A stretch of DNA of 6,250 nucleotides from Hyphomicrobiales bacterium (lineage in GTDB: Bacteria; Pseudomonadota; Alphaproteobacteria; Rhizobiales; CAYWUX01), in NCBI GenBank assembly GCA_028279265.1, contig JANQOC010000340.1, forward strand, positions 1 to 6,250, in the 5' to 3' direction. Below are positions 1 through 6,250 of the stretch, one piece after another (the first letter of the stretch is position 1; each line of letters starts with the position of its first letter). The notes beneath the pieces were generated by a model. That model did no database searches and had not been told where the DNA came from. It saw only the letters and a list, made by a program, of their open reading frames with translations. The translations under genes and the position numbers were made by a program.

Positions 1-877
1 TCTGGGTGCCATTGAGATTCCGTTTCGTGGACGGACCGACAATCGCGTCGACGGTTAAGCCCTTTTCCTTCTGATAGGCACGAACGGCATCAGCAAGCTG
101 TTCGTCAAAAATGTTTTCATCGGCCGCTTCGCCGTCATCGTTGAAGGGCACCTCCACATCCAGACGTTCTCTCAGCAGAGCAACGTGGGGATGGCGCATC
201 CCGGGTTTGAGTGACGGACCCCTGGGCAAGCGCACGATTTTTGTGGTTTGTCTGATCTGTTTCTGATTTTGGAGCTCTTTCATCAAAGCCAGAAACTGCG
301 GATGCTTCGGGTGCAGGTCCGCGAGGTAGGCCTTGATGTCGCCGTCGACCATGGCTTCCATGACGTCTACGGGGTCTTTCCATTCCGGTTGCTGATCGAT
401 GTATTTGCTTCTGAGAGAATTGGGATCGATACGACCTCCAACCGCATGGCGGGCATAAGCGAGCAGTGCGAAACTCATCTGCAATTCGGCGCGAGCGATC
501 TGCGCCGGGGCAAATTCATCGGCATTCAAAAAGGAGATATTCTGCGGCAATTCATAAATGTCGGCACTGAGACCATAATCATCGGCGCGACGGATCTCTT
601 CCATGGCCGTATAGGCGCGGTCGGTCAGGCCTTTTTCATTGGTCCAGACCGGATCATAATTTCTGCTGGAATAAAACGAAACCAGTGCACCCCTGTGGAG
701 CTGATAGTCAGGATTTGAAGTGCGAAAGGGAGCTTCCAGATCTTTTTGGATGTACATACTGATCCCGTCAAGCGGTGTGACCAGTTCATCCGGAGCATCG
801 GGTTCAATCGCAAAAGCGGCTGATTGAATGACCAGGGATGCCCCCAGGATCAGGGCACTGAGTGCGTACTTCAACAT
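1..877 (-). CDS. YcbB/LdtD-type L,D-transpeptidase, N-terminal part (cut by left window edge)
   Basis: An open frame of 292 codons runs from ATG at 877-875 to the window edge without a stop. Residues 1-23 form a signal peptide ending in AFA, so the product is exported. Residues about 60-155 match the scaffold region of YcbB-type enzymes: GALVSFYSSRNYDPVWT (63-79), IRRADDYGLSADIY (95-108) and LLAYARHAVGGRIDP (138-152). Residues about 226-290 form a PG_binding_1 domain with the typical AVRAYQKEKGL (264-274) and VGPSTKRNLN (280-289). Family members continue with a YkuD catalytic domain carrying a catalytic cysteine; that part is outside the window, so activity cannot be judged. Such enzymes make 3-3 cross-links in peptidoglycan or attach proteins to it, in the periplasm. 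The start is supported by GGGAG nine bases upstream of the ATG. A purely structural, inactive homologue is possible but less likely. Confidence 0.9.
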   Translation of the reverse strand, partial: MLKYALSALILGASLVIQSAAFAIEPDAPDELVTPLDGISMYIQKDLEAPFRTSNPDYQLHRGALVSFYSSRNYDPVWTNEKGLTDRAYTAMEEIRRADDYGLSADIYELPQNISFLNADEFAPAQIARAELQMSFALLAYARHAVGGRIDPNSLRSKYIDQQPEWKDPVDVMEAMVDGDIKAYLADLHPKHPQFLALMKELQNQKQIRQTTKIVRLPRGPSLKPGMRHPHVALLRERLDVEVPFNDDGEAADENIFDEQLADAVRAYQKEKGLTVDAIVGPSTKRNLNGTQ

Positions 878-972
878 AGATTTTTTCTCCCATTCATCTC
901 CGGAAAGTTAGCCGAGGTCGGGTGGAATCTCCAGCATTCAATATTCATAATTTTTAGAAGTATCAAATTCAT

Positions 973-1003
973 TAAACTTTGTGGCGAAATTGCACAAAGT
1001 CTA
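973..1003. promoter_or_regulatory. 31-bp inverted repeat upstream of the transpeptidase gene
   Basis: ACTTTGTG (976-983) and CACAAAGT (993-1000) are perfect 8-bp inverted arms around a 9-nt spacer. The arms extend to 11 bp (973-983 with 993-1003) with one mismatch. The centre is about 110 bp upstream of the transpeptidase start, a plausible operator position. As RNA it could also form a modest hairpin. The binding protein is unknown, and function is inferred only from symmetry and position. Confidence 0.4.
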
Positions 1004-1203
1004 AACTGAATATGTTGAATTTTGAATAAGAATACCCTTCGATTTCATGCACGTCCATGCATTGGTTCAAATAACAACTAAATTCCCGCACCCAAAGATA
1101 CATTATATCTTCCGAATGCCAAGCTCGGGATCACTAATTATTGAACTGTTTAAGAGTTCGGGGAATCGACTGGCGGAGATTGAATGGACCCGCTTTCGTG
1201 GCC

Positions 1204-1262
1204 GGAAAAGAAAAAGGAAGGCGCCCTATGGGGAACTCATTTGGGGAAATGACGCCTTCCTG
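1204..1262 (-). terminator. Intrinsic terminator of the sigma-54 regulator gene
   Basis: Read on the minus strand, AGGAAGGCG (1261-1253) pairs perfectly with CGCCTTCCT (1223-1215), 9 bp. The RNA then continues with TTTTTCTTTT (1215-1206). The enclosed loop contains a second perfect hairpin, TCATTT-CCCC-AAATGA (1252-1237). The T tract follows only in the minus direction, so this ends the gene whose stop codon is at 1305-1303, about 40 bases upstream. It implies that the regulator and the transpeptidase are mostly transcribed separately. Confidence 0.85.
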
Positions 1263-1302
1263 CAAAAACCGCTAATCGGAATTGGCTAATTGCCTCTTCT
1301 GG

Positions 1303-2811
1303 TTAATTCGATGTGGTCTGGAGACCGAAATCACGCATTTTGCGATAGAGTGTCGAACGGCCAATGCCCAGATGCTTGGCGATATCGGTCATATGCCCGC
1401 GGTAGCGGCCCATGGCCAGTCGGATCATGTCCGCCTCGATTTCTTCAAGTTTGCGAATGTCTCCGGCGTCGGTCATTGCCGGAATCCCGATGGAATCGCT
1501 AGCCCCTTGTTGGGTAATCGTGACGGTTTCAGGGATCTTGAGATCGCATCCGACCATGGCTGGCACCTGATCGAATTCCGGCTCAGCCAGGGGTTCCGGA
1601 GCAGCTGGAATGGCAGCTTGAAAGCCTTCCACGTGAGCTGCGATTTGCGGAAATTCGTCCACACTGAGGTTTTCGTCATCCGCAAGTACAACGGCTCTGA
1701 ATACGGCATTTTCGAGCTGGCGAACATTCCCGGGCCAGGGATAGGATTGCAGCAGTTCCAGCGCCTGGGCGTCGATCTGCTCAATTTTCTTTCCTTCCTC
1801 TGCCGCAAACCGGGTCACGAAATGCTGGACGAGTTCGGGGATATCTTCCTTGTGCTCTCTCAGAGGCGGAACCTGAATGGGAAATACATTCAAACGATAG
1901 TACAGATCCTCCCGGAACGCGCCTTCTTTCACCTGCTCGATCATGTCGCGGTTGGTGGCGGAGATGAGTCTGAAATCCACTTTGACCGATTTTTTCGAAC
2001 CCACGGGATCGATCTCGCCTTCCTGCAGTGCGCGCAGCAGCTTGACCTGGGCGTCAAGAGGCAGTTCGCCAACCTCATCGAGGAACAGCGTGCCGCCATT
2101 GGCTTCGACGAATTTTCCGGTCCGCTTTTCCGTTGCACCGGTAAAGGAGCCTTTTTCATGACCGAACAAAATGCTTTCGACCAGATTTTCGGGAATCGCG
2201 CCGCAGTTAACGGTTACGAAAGGGGCGCCGGATCTCTCGCTTTCCCCTTGAATGGCACGGGCAATGAGTTCCTTGCCGACACCGCTCTCGCCCTCAATGA
2301 GGACAGGAATATTGGAATTCGCCGCACGTTTGCCAAGCTTGATGACCCGGTCCATGGAAGGGCTGTTTGCAATCAGATCCGCAAATGTCAGATTTCCGGT
2401 CGATGTTCGCTTGATACGCGTAATCTCGCCTTCAAGCGTCGTGATCTTAAGGGCGTTGCGTATGGATACTTCCAGCCGTTCCGGACTGACCGGCTTGACC
2501 ACAAAATCAGTTGCATTCGCGCGCATCGCAGCGATCGCCGTTTCAATACTTCCATTTGCCGTCTGAACGATGATCGGAAATTTTTTGCTGTGGGACTGGA
2601 GGCGTTCGAGCACCATCATGCCGTCAACTTCCGGCATCACCAGATCAAGGAGCACCAGGGAGACTTTTTGCCCCTGCTCACCGAGAAGGATAGACAAGGC
2701 ATCTTCGCCACCCGCAGCCGTCAGGGTTTCGTAGCCAAAACGTTTGATATTTTCTTCGAGAATGCGGCGCTGGGCGGGATCGTCATCGACAATTAGTACA
2801 CATTTTGCCAT
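1303..2811 (-). CDS. Sigma-54-dependent response regulator (NtrC type, Fis family)
   Basis: A complete 502-residue cytoplasmic transcription activator. The N-terminal receiver has acidic residues D10/D11, phosphoacceptor D56 in LLDLVMP, T84 and K106. The AAA+ domain (about 145-375) has Walker A GESGVGKE (174-181), the sigma-54 contact loop GSFTGA (221-226), Walker B GGTLFLDE (239-246), and the usual FREDLYYRLNVF and WPGNVRQLENA segments. A linker rich in Ala, Pro and Glu leads to a Fis-type helix-turn-helix at about 461-496 (DIAKHLGIGRSTLYRKM). Proteins of this build use ATP to remodel sigma-54 polymerase when phosphorylated by a histidine kinase. No kinase is in the window, so it is an orphan here and its targets are unknown. 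GSFTGA instead of GAFTGA is a known tolerated variant. The ribosome-binding site is weak (TAAGAG about 9 nt upstream), but the family-typical MAKCVLIVDDD supports this start. The gene ends at a clear terminator. Confidence 0.93.
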   Translation of the reverse strand: MAKCVLIVDDDPAQRRILEENIKRFGYETLTAAGGEDALSILLGEQGQKVSLVLLDLVMPEVDGMMVLERLQSHSKKFPIIVQTANGSIETAIAAMRANATDFVVKPVSPERLEVSIRNALKITTLEGEITRIKRTSTGNLTFADLIANSPSMDRVIKLGKRAANSNIPVLIEGESGVGKELIARAIQGESERSGAPFVTVNCGAIPENLVESILFGHEKGSFTGATEKRTGKFVEANGGTLFLDEVGELPLDAQVKLLRALQEGEIDPVGSKKSVKVDFRLISATNRDMIEQVKEGAFREDLYYRLNVFPIQVPPLREHKEDIPELVQHFVTRFAAEEGKKIEQIDAQALELLQSYPWPGNVRQLENAVFRAVVLADDENLSVDEFPQIAAHVEGFQAAIPAAPEPLAEPEFDQVPAMVGCDLKIPETVTITQQGASDSIGIPAMTDAGDIRKLEEIEADMIRLAMGRYRGHMTDIAKHLGIGRSTLYRKMRDFGLQTTSN

Positions 2812-2846
2812 TTGGCTTACTCTTACTTACTGTTTACGCAACCATG

Positions 2847-3060
2847 ACCGAATTTCGGGAATTGTGGCGTTCAATTGGAAACAGCCATTTACCGAATTTT
2901 GGTCTTCAACTGTCGGCAATAGTGGAGAGGAAACGTAAATAAGATCTTTAAAAACGCGCACCAAAACTGATATATGTGTTGTATTGAGACAAATGCGTAC
3001 CGAATTTCTTGCCAATTCGTTGCCAAGTGCTTCACCGGCGATCCTTTTTGGGAATTCGGT
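2847..3060. repeat. Four ACCGAATT copies (candidate operator sites)
   Basis: ACCGAATT starts at 2847, 2891 and 2999 on the plus strand, and lies at 3060-3053 on the minus strand. The first copy sits in the perfect 11-bp dyad CCGAATTTCGG (2848-2858), the second in the near-dyad CCGAATTTTGG (2892-2902). The other two are half sites. I saw no further copy of the 8-mer elsewhere in the window. Four copies in 214 bp is far above chance for an 8-mer, which fits binding sites for one DNA-binding protein. The protein is unknown. Confidence 0.5.
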
Positions 3061-3068
3061 AGCTCAAC

Positions 3069-3086
3069 GCCGGGAAACCGGTTTTT
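3069..3086 (+). terminator. Mini-hairpin with T tract in the pepF upstream region (possible attenuator)
   Basis: CCGG (3070-3073), a GAAA tetraloop (3074-3077), CCGG (3078-3081), then TTTTT (3082-3086). A G-U pair could lengthen the stem to 5 bp. GNRA loops are very stable, but the stem is short for an intrinsic terminator. No plus-strand gene ends here, so if it acts it would act on a leader transcript of pepF or on stray antisense transcription. Confidence 0.3.
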
Positions 3087-3101
3087 CATCATTTGCGATT
3101 G

Positions 3102-3138
3102 TGTCGGATCCCTTTTCAGGGCAATAAACTCTCCGACA
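3102..3138 (+). promoter_or_regulatory. Nested stem-loop in the probable pepF leader
   Basis: TGTCGGA (3102-3108) pairs perfectly with TCCGACA (3132-3138). Inside the 23-nt loop a second hairpin can form: CCCT (3110-3113), TTTC loop, AGGG (3118-3121). The structure ends 82 bases before the pepF start codon, so it lies in the 5' leader if the promoter is farther upstream. It matches no riboswitch class I recognise. Confidence 0.3.
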
Positions 3139-3220
3139 GCAACAAGTCTCGATACGACAATAAGTCTAGTTAACAAGTCCAGACATTTGATCCAGACAAC
3201 AGGTAAAGGGTCCCCACATC

Positions 3221-5092
3221 ATGGCACTGGAATTTTCTCGTCCCGGCTTTCAAAAATCACTCCTCGGTGAGACCTTGAACTGGTCGGCTTCCCAGGCGGC
3301 CGGGAATGATCAGCTCGGAGACATGCCGGAATGGAAACTTGAGGACCTCTACCCATCTCTCGATGCGCCGGAACTCGACAGGGATATCAAAAAACTGCAA
3401 TCCGATGCCAAGACGTTTCATGACAGTTACCATGGAAAACTGAACGACATCGTCGATGGAGGTGCCGGCGGAAGTGACCTGGCTCGCATTGTCAGGGAAT
3501 ATGAAGCGCTCCAGGATCTGGCCGGACGCATCGGTTCATTTGCCGGCCTTCTCTACGCCGGCGATACGTCGAATCCCGAACGGGCAAAATTTTACGGTGA
3601 TATCCAGGAAAAACTCACGGAAATAAGCTCGAGCCTGCTGTTCTTTTCCCTGGAGCTCAATCGCCTCGAAGACAGTGTTGTGGACGCGTGTTGCGCCGAT
3701 CCCGATCTGCAGGTCTACCGGCCTTGGATTGATGATTTGCGTAAGGAAAAACCTTACCAGCTCGAGGACGAACTCGAGCAACTTTTTCATGAAAAGTCGG
3801 TCACCAGCCGGGGCGCGTGGAATCGTCTTTTCAATGAAACGATCACGTCGCTTAAGTTCGACGTCGGGGGAGAGAGCCTGTCTCTGGAGCCGACCCTGAA
3901 CGGCCTGCTGGAAAGCGACCCGGAAAAACGCCGTCAGGCCGCAGAAGCGCTGGCCGAGGTTTTTCAGTCCAATCTGCGCCTCTTCACCCTGATTACCAAT
4001 ACGCTGGCCAAGGACAAGGAAATATCCGACCGCTGGCGGGGCTTTGGCGACGTAGCGGATGAACGCCATCTCGCTAACCGGGTTGAAGGGACCGTTGTCG
4101 ACGCCCTTGTGCGCGCGGTTACCGAAAAGTATCCGGCAATTCCCCATCGCTACTACGCTCTCAAGGCTCGATGGCTTGGGAAGGATAAGATCGCGCACTG
4201 GGATCGCAATGCGCCCCTGCCGCATCAGTCCTCGAAAGTGATTTCCTGGTCCGATGCCCAGAATATTGTCCTCGATGCCTATAGCGGCTTTGATCCGCAG
4301 ATGTCGGACATTGCGTCGAAGTTCTTTCAGAGCGGTTGGATCGATGCACCCGTACGCAGCGGCAAGTCACCGGGCGCGTTTTCACATCCGACGGTTCCAA
4401 GCGCCCACCCCTACATACTATTGAATTATCAGGGCAAGCCTCGGGACGTCATGACTCTCGCCCACGAGCTTGGGCACGGAGTTCACCAGGTTCTGGCCAA
4501 CGAGCAGGGTGCCCTTATGGCGCCGACACCGTTGACCCTGGCGGAGACCGCAAGTGTCTTCGGTGAAATGCTGACCTTTAAGGAACTGCTCTCCCGAACC
4601 ACCAATCCGCGAGAACGCAAGGCACTATTGGCGTCCAAGGTCGAGGACATGATCAATACGGTCGCCCGTCAGATCGCCTTCTATCAGTTCGAGAGAAACG
4701 TTCACATCGAACGCCGGTCCGGTGAGTTGACATCGGAAAAAATAGGCGAGATCTGGCTCGAAGTGCAGAGGGAGAGTCTTGGTCCCTCAGTGCGCCTGGA
4801 AGCCGGCTATGAAACATTTTGGAGTTACATCCCCCACTTTATTCACTCTCCCTTCTACGTCTATGCCTACGCGTTTGGGGAGTGTCTGGTGAACTCGCTC
4901 TATGCGGTCTATGAAAATGCCGATGAGGGCTTTGTCGAAAAGTATTTTTCAATGCTCAAGGCCGGTGGCAGTAAGAGTTATCATGAATTGCTGCACCCGT
5001 TTGGCCTGGATGCCCGTGAACCGGACTTCTGGTCCATGGGGCTGAGTGTGATCGAACGCATGATCGATGATTTGGAGTCCATGGAGGATTAG
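3221..5092 (+). CDS. pepF: M3-family oligoendopeptidase (PepF type)
   Basis: A complete 623-residue zinc metallopeptidase of family M3, of the size usual for PepF-type enzymes. These cut short peptides in the cytoplasm during peptide turnover; no signal peptide is visible here. The zinc site is intact: HELGH at 415-419 (two His ligands and the catalytic Glu416), with the third ligand most likely Glu442 in LAETAS. Near the C-terminus, YIPHFIHSPFYVYAYAFGE matches the family's substrate-binding segment with its tyrosines and histidine. The N-terminal 34 residues precede the family-typical MPEWKLEDLYPS. ATG at 3221 is preferred because AAAGGG lies about ten bases upstream; an internal ATG at 3323 is an alternative that would remove this extension. 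The substrate is not known. The gene is divergent from the sigma-54 regulator and 192 bp upstream of a kinase gene in the same direction. Confidence 0.93.
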   Translation: MALEFSRPGFQKSLLGETLNWSASQAAGNDQLGDMPEWKLEDLYPSLDAPELDRDIKKLQSDAKTFHDSYHGKLNDIVDGGAGGSDLARIVREYEALQDLAGRIGSFAGLLYAGDTSNPERAKFYGDIQEKLTEISSSLLFFSLELNRLEDSVVDACCADPDLQVYRPWIDDLRKEKPYQLEDELEQLFHEKSVTSRGAWNRLFNETITSLKFDVGGESLSLEPTLNGLLESDPEKRRQAAEALAEVFQSNLRLFTLITNTLAKDKEISDRWRGFGDVADERHLANRVEGTVVDALVRAVTEKYPAIPHRYYALKARWLGKDKIAHWDRNAPLPHQSSKVISWSDAQNIVLDAYSGFDPQMSDIASKFFQSGWIDAPVRSGKSPGAFSHPTVPSAHPYILLNYQGKPRDVMTLAHELGHGVHQVLANEQGALMAPTPLTLAETASVFGEMLTFKELLSRTTNPRERKALLASKVEDMINTVARQIAFYQFERNVHIERRSGELTSEKIGEIWLEVQRESLGPSVRLEAGYETFWSYIPHFIHSPFYVYAYAFGECLVNSLYAVYENADEGFVEKYFSMLKAGGSKSYHELLHPFGLDAREPDFWSMGLSVIERMIDDLESMED

Positions 5093-5106
5093 GCGTGGTC
5101 GGACAT

Positions 5107-5134
5107 CCTCAAGGGTTGAAAGTTCCTGTTGAGG
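5107..5134 (+). terminator. Stem-loop just after pepF (weak terminator candidate)
   Basis: CCTCAA (5107-5112) pairs with TTGAGG (5129-5134). The stem can continue past a bulged G5128 through GGG (5113-5115) with CCT (5125-5127). It begins 14 bases after the pepF stop codon. There is no run of T directly after it, so termination may be partial or absent; it could instead protect the 3' end of the message. Confidence 0.3.
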
Positions 5135-5198
5135 CCCCAAATCCTCTTTAGTTTTAGAGCCGCAATAACGATACTCTTGGATTAAGTGCACCAATTAC

Positions 5199-5285
5199 AT
5201 GTTTCTTCCGTATAAAGGAGGAAACAGGCGCTGTTCAAAATTTGACTGTTTTGAATTGAGAGCTTCACTTCCATTGGGAACCTAA
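5199..5285 (+). CDS. Possible 28-codon leader peptide overlapping the kinase start
   Basis: ATG at 5199 opens a 28-residue frame (begins MFLPYKGGNRRC, ends SLPLGT) whose TAA stop at 5283-5285 shares its last A with the kinase ATG, as TAATG. This arrangement is typical of translational coupling. The peptide resembles nothing I know, has two Cys, and has no good ribosome-binding site of its own, so chance is a serious alternative. If translated, ribosomes ending here would be placed at the kinase start, whose own Shine-Dalgarno sequence is weak. Confidence 0.2.
   Translation: MFLPYKGGNRRCSKFDCFELRASLPLGT
5223..5235. promoter_or_regulatory. Short dyad AACAG-GCG-CTGTT upstream of the kinase gene
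   Basis: Two perfect 5-bp arms around a 3-nt spacer, 50 bp before the kinase start and directly after a strong Shine-Dalgarno-like AAAGGAGG (5214-5221). It could be an operator or a small hairpin. It is not a LexA box: the halves are in the wrong order for CTGT-N8-ACAG, and it does not fit the alphaproteobacterial GAAC/GTTC spacing. Confidence 0.2.
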
Positions 5286-6250
5286 TGTCAGATTCATCCG
5301 ATCAGGAAGCAAACAGATTAACGGGGCGCGTTCAGCGCTATGCCCGGGTCGGCGCCAATATGGGGGGTGTCGCCGCGCGCATGGCCGGACAACGCCTGTT
5401 CGGTATGTCTGCAGACCGGGACAAGGATGCCGCCGAACTTGCGGCTGCGCTGGGTGGCCTCAAGGGCCCGCTGATGAAGGTCGCACAGTTGCTCTCCACA
5501 ATTCCCGATGCCCTGCCTCAGGAGTACACGGAAAAGCTGGGATCTCTGCAGAGCCAGGCGCCGGCAATGGGGTGGCCTTTCGTCAAAAGACGAATGGCCG
5601 CTGAACTGGGCCCGGACTGGCAGAGTAATTTTTCCGAATTCGGACGCGAAGCCACTGCATCCGCCTCCCTCGGACAGGTTCACCGTGCCGTTTTGCAGAG
5701 CGACGAGCAGGTGGCGTGTAAACTGCAATATCCAGAAATGGAGTCCGCGGTTGAAGCCGATCTCAATCAGTTGAAGATTGTCTTGTCGATCTACAAGCGC
5801 ATGGATTCAGCTATCAACACTTCTGAGATTTCCAAGGAGATTTCCGCGCGCCTGCGTGAAGAACTGGATTACTTCCAGGAATCCCGGCATATGCGGCTTT
5901 ATGGCCTGATTTTCGAAAACGATGAACTCATCCGGGTTCCGAATGTCAACCAATCCCTTTCCACGCGACGGTTATTGACCATGAGCTGGATGGAAGGCAA
6001 TCCACTTCTGAACTACAAGGACCATGATCTGGAAAGCCGTAACGTCATTGCGCGGGCAATGTTCAAGGCCTGGTGGTTTCCATTCAGCCACTACGGCATT
6101 ATCCACGGCGACCCCCATCTCGGTAACTACACGATTTTCGAGAATGAAGAGAACCGCCCTGCCGGTATCAATTTGCTCGACTATGGTTGCATGCGCGCGT
6201 TTCCGGTCAAGTTTGTGCAGGGTGTGATTGATCTCTATCAGGGACTGAGG
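5285..6250 (+). CDS. ABC1/AarF/UbiB-family atypical kinase, N-terminal part (cut by right window edge)
   Basis: An open frame of 322 codons reaches the window edge without a stop. ABC1/UbiB family hallmarks appear in order: LKGPLMKVAQLLS (59-71) at the KxGQ position, the alanine-rich nucleotide loop ATASASLGQVHRA (123-135), Lys146 in VACKLQYP, EELDYFQES (192-200), the catalytic loop HGDPHLGNY (274-282) and metal-binding DYG (299-301). Members are kinase-like ATPases; UbiB and COQ8 support ubiquinone synthesis, while others act in lipid metabolism, so the exact role here is open. KVAQ replaces the usual KxGQ, probably a subfamily trait. No membrane segment is visible in this part; in UbiB such segments lie at the C-terminus, outside the window. 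In-frame stops at 5243 and 5252 leave ATG 5285 as the first good start, with GGGA five bases upstream. It may be co-transcribed with pepF. Confidence 0.9.
   Translation, partial: MSDSSDQEANRLTGRVQRYARVGANMGGVAARMAGQRLFGMSADRDKDAAELAAALGGLKGPLMKVAQLLSTIPDALPQEYTEKLGSLQSQAPAMGWPFVKRRMAAELGPDWQSNFSEFGREATASASLGQVHRAVLQSDEQVACKLQYPEMESAVEADLNQLKIVLSIYKRMDSAINTSEISKEISARLREELDYFQESRHMRLYGLIFENDELIRVPNVNQSLSTRRLLTMSWMEGNPLLNYKDHDLESRNVIARAMFKAWWFPFSHYGIIHGDPHLGNYTIFENEENRPAGINLLDYGCMRAFPVKFVQGVIDLYQGLR

Larger units (their letters stand above)
878..1302. other. AT-rich intergenic region with no gene seen
   Basis: This 425-bp gap separates two co-directional minus-strand genes. The frames inside it (824-1009 and 1047-1289, plus strand) have no ribosome-binding site or recognisable protein character. 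The right part holds the terminator of the regulator gene and the left part should hold the promoter of the transpeptidase. A weak minus-strand candidate is TTGATA (966-961), 17 bases, then TATTGA (943-938); it lacks the conserved last T of a -10 box, so I do not list it separately. A dyad at 973-1003 is listed separately. Confidence 0.6.
2812..3220. promoter_or_regulatory. Divergent intergenic control region between the regulator and pepF
   Basis: This 409-bp gap lies between divergently transcribed genes, so it should hold both promoters. I found no convincing -35/-10 pair and no sigma-54 (-24/-12) site. It contains four ACCGAATT copies, a small hairpin with a T tract, a nested stem-loop, and short repeats just upstream of pepF (AAGTC at 3144, 3162 and 3175; TCCAGACA at 3178 and 3190). 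No coding frame in it looks real. Confidence 0.6.

Noticed and set aside
248..718. A 156-codon plus-strand frame at the left end
   Set aside because: The opposite strand carries an uninterrupted transpeptidase frame with signal peptide, scaffold and peptidoglycan-binding motifs.
1047..1062. Inverted repeat ATGCA-N6-TGCAT
   Set aside because: The arms are only 5 bp and lie far from either gene start. This can easily arise by chance in AT-rich DNA.
1282..2796. A 504-codon plus-strand open frame opposite the sigma-54 regulator
   Set aside because: It is the exact antiparallel frame of a well-identified gene. It stays open because the regulator almost never uses TTA, CTA or TCA codons. Its protein has no recognisable domain and the opposite strand has every expected motif.
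3221..3236. TGGCAC near the pepF start, resembling a sigma-54 -24 element
   Set aside because: The required GC of the -12 element is missing at the correct spacing, and the match lies inside the coding sequence.
3536..4225. A 229-codon minus-strand frame inside pepF
   Set aside because: It lies within a clearly coding region on the plus strand and shows no domain character or ribosome-binding site.
5633..5644. Perfect 12-bp palindrome TCCGAATTCGGA resembling the intergenic ACCGAATT sites
   Set aside because: It lies inside the kinase coding region, lacks the leading A of the repeat and has a different dyad centre, so it is probably a codon coincidence.

Overview
The window looks like an ordinary stretch of an alphaproteobacterial chromosome. 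The G+C content is about half by eye, and lower in the gaps. The assignment rests on the style of the protein families (YcbB-like L,D-transpeptidase, PepF-type M3 peptidase, ABC1/UbiB kinase of the 'LKGPLMKVAQ' kind). It is an inference, not a proof. I see no mobile element, CRISPR array, tRNA or rRNA, and no convincing new multigene system.

Layout: two genes on the minus strand face two genes on the plus strand across a 409-bp divergent gap. On the left, positions 1-877 (minus) hold the N-terminal 292 residues of a secreted YcbB-type L,D-transpeptidase, with signal peptide, scaffold domain and peptidoglycan-binding domain. Its catalytic domain lies beyond the left edge. A 425-bp AT-rich gap follows. 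It contains a dyad near the transpeptidase start and a clear intrinsic terminator for the next gene. Positions 1303-2811 (minus) encode a complete NtrC-type response regulator: receiver, sigma-54-interacting AAA+ domain and Fis helix-turn-helix. No partner kinase is in view.

The divergent gap (2812-3220) is the most interesting non-coding part. It carries four copies of the 8-mer ACCGAATT, two of them within 11-bp perfect or near-perfect dyads. It also has a tiny GNRA-loop hairpin followed by five T residues, and a 37-nt nested stem-loop just before the peptidase gene. This suggests operator sites and perhaps a structured leader.

On the right, 3221-5092 (plus) encodes a complete cytoplasmic M3-family oligoendopeptidase (PepF type) with an intact zinc site. 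After a 192-bp gap, 5285-6250 (plus) encodes the first 322 residues of an ABC1/AarF/UbiB-family atypical kinase, cut by the right edge. A 28-codon upstream frame ends in a TAATG overlap with the kinase start.

The genes do not form an obvious pathway. The transpeptidase acts on the cell wall in the periplasm, the regulator is a sigma-54 activator of unknown targets, PepF recycles peptides in the cytoplasm, and the kinase belongs to a family linked to ubiquinone or lipid metabolism. PepF and the kinase could share a transcript. The regulator and the transpeptidase are probably separate units because a terminator stands between them.
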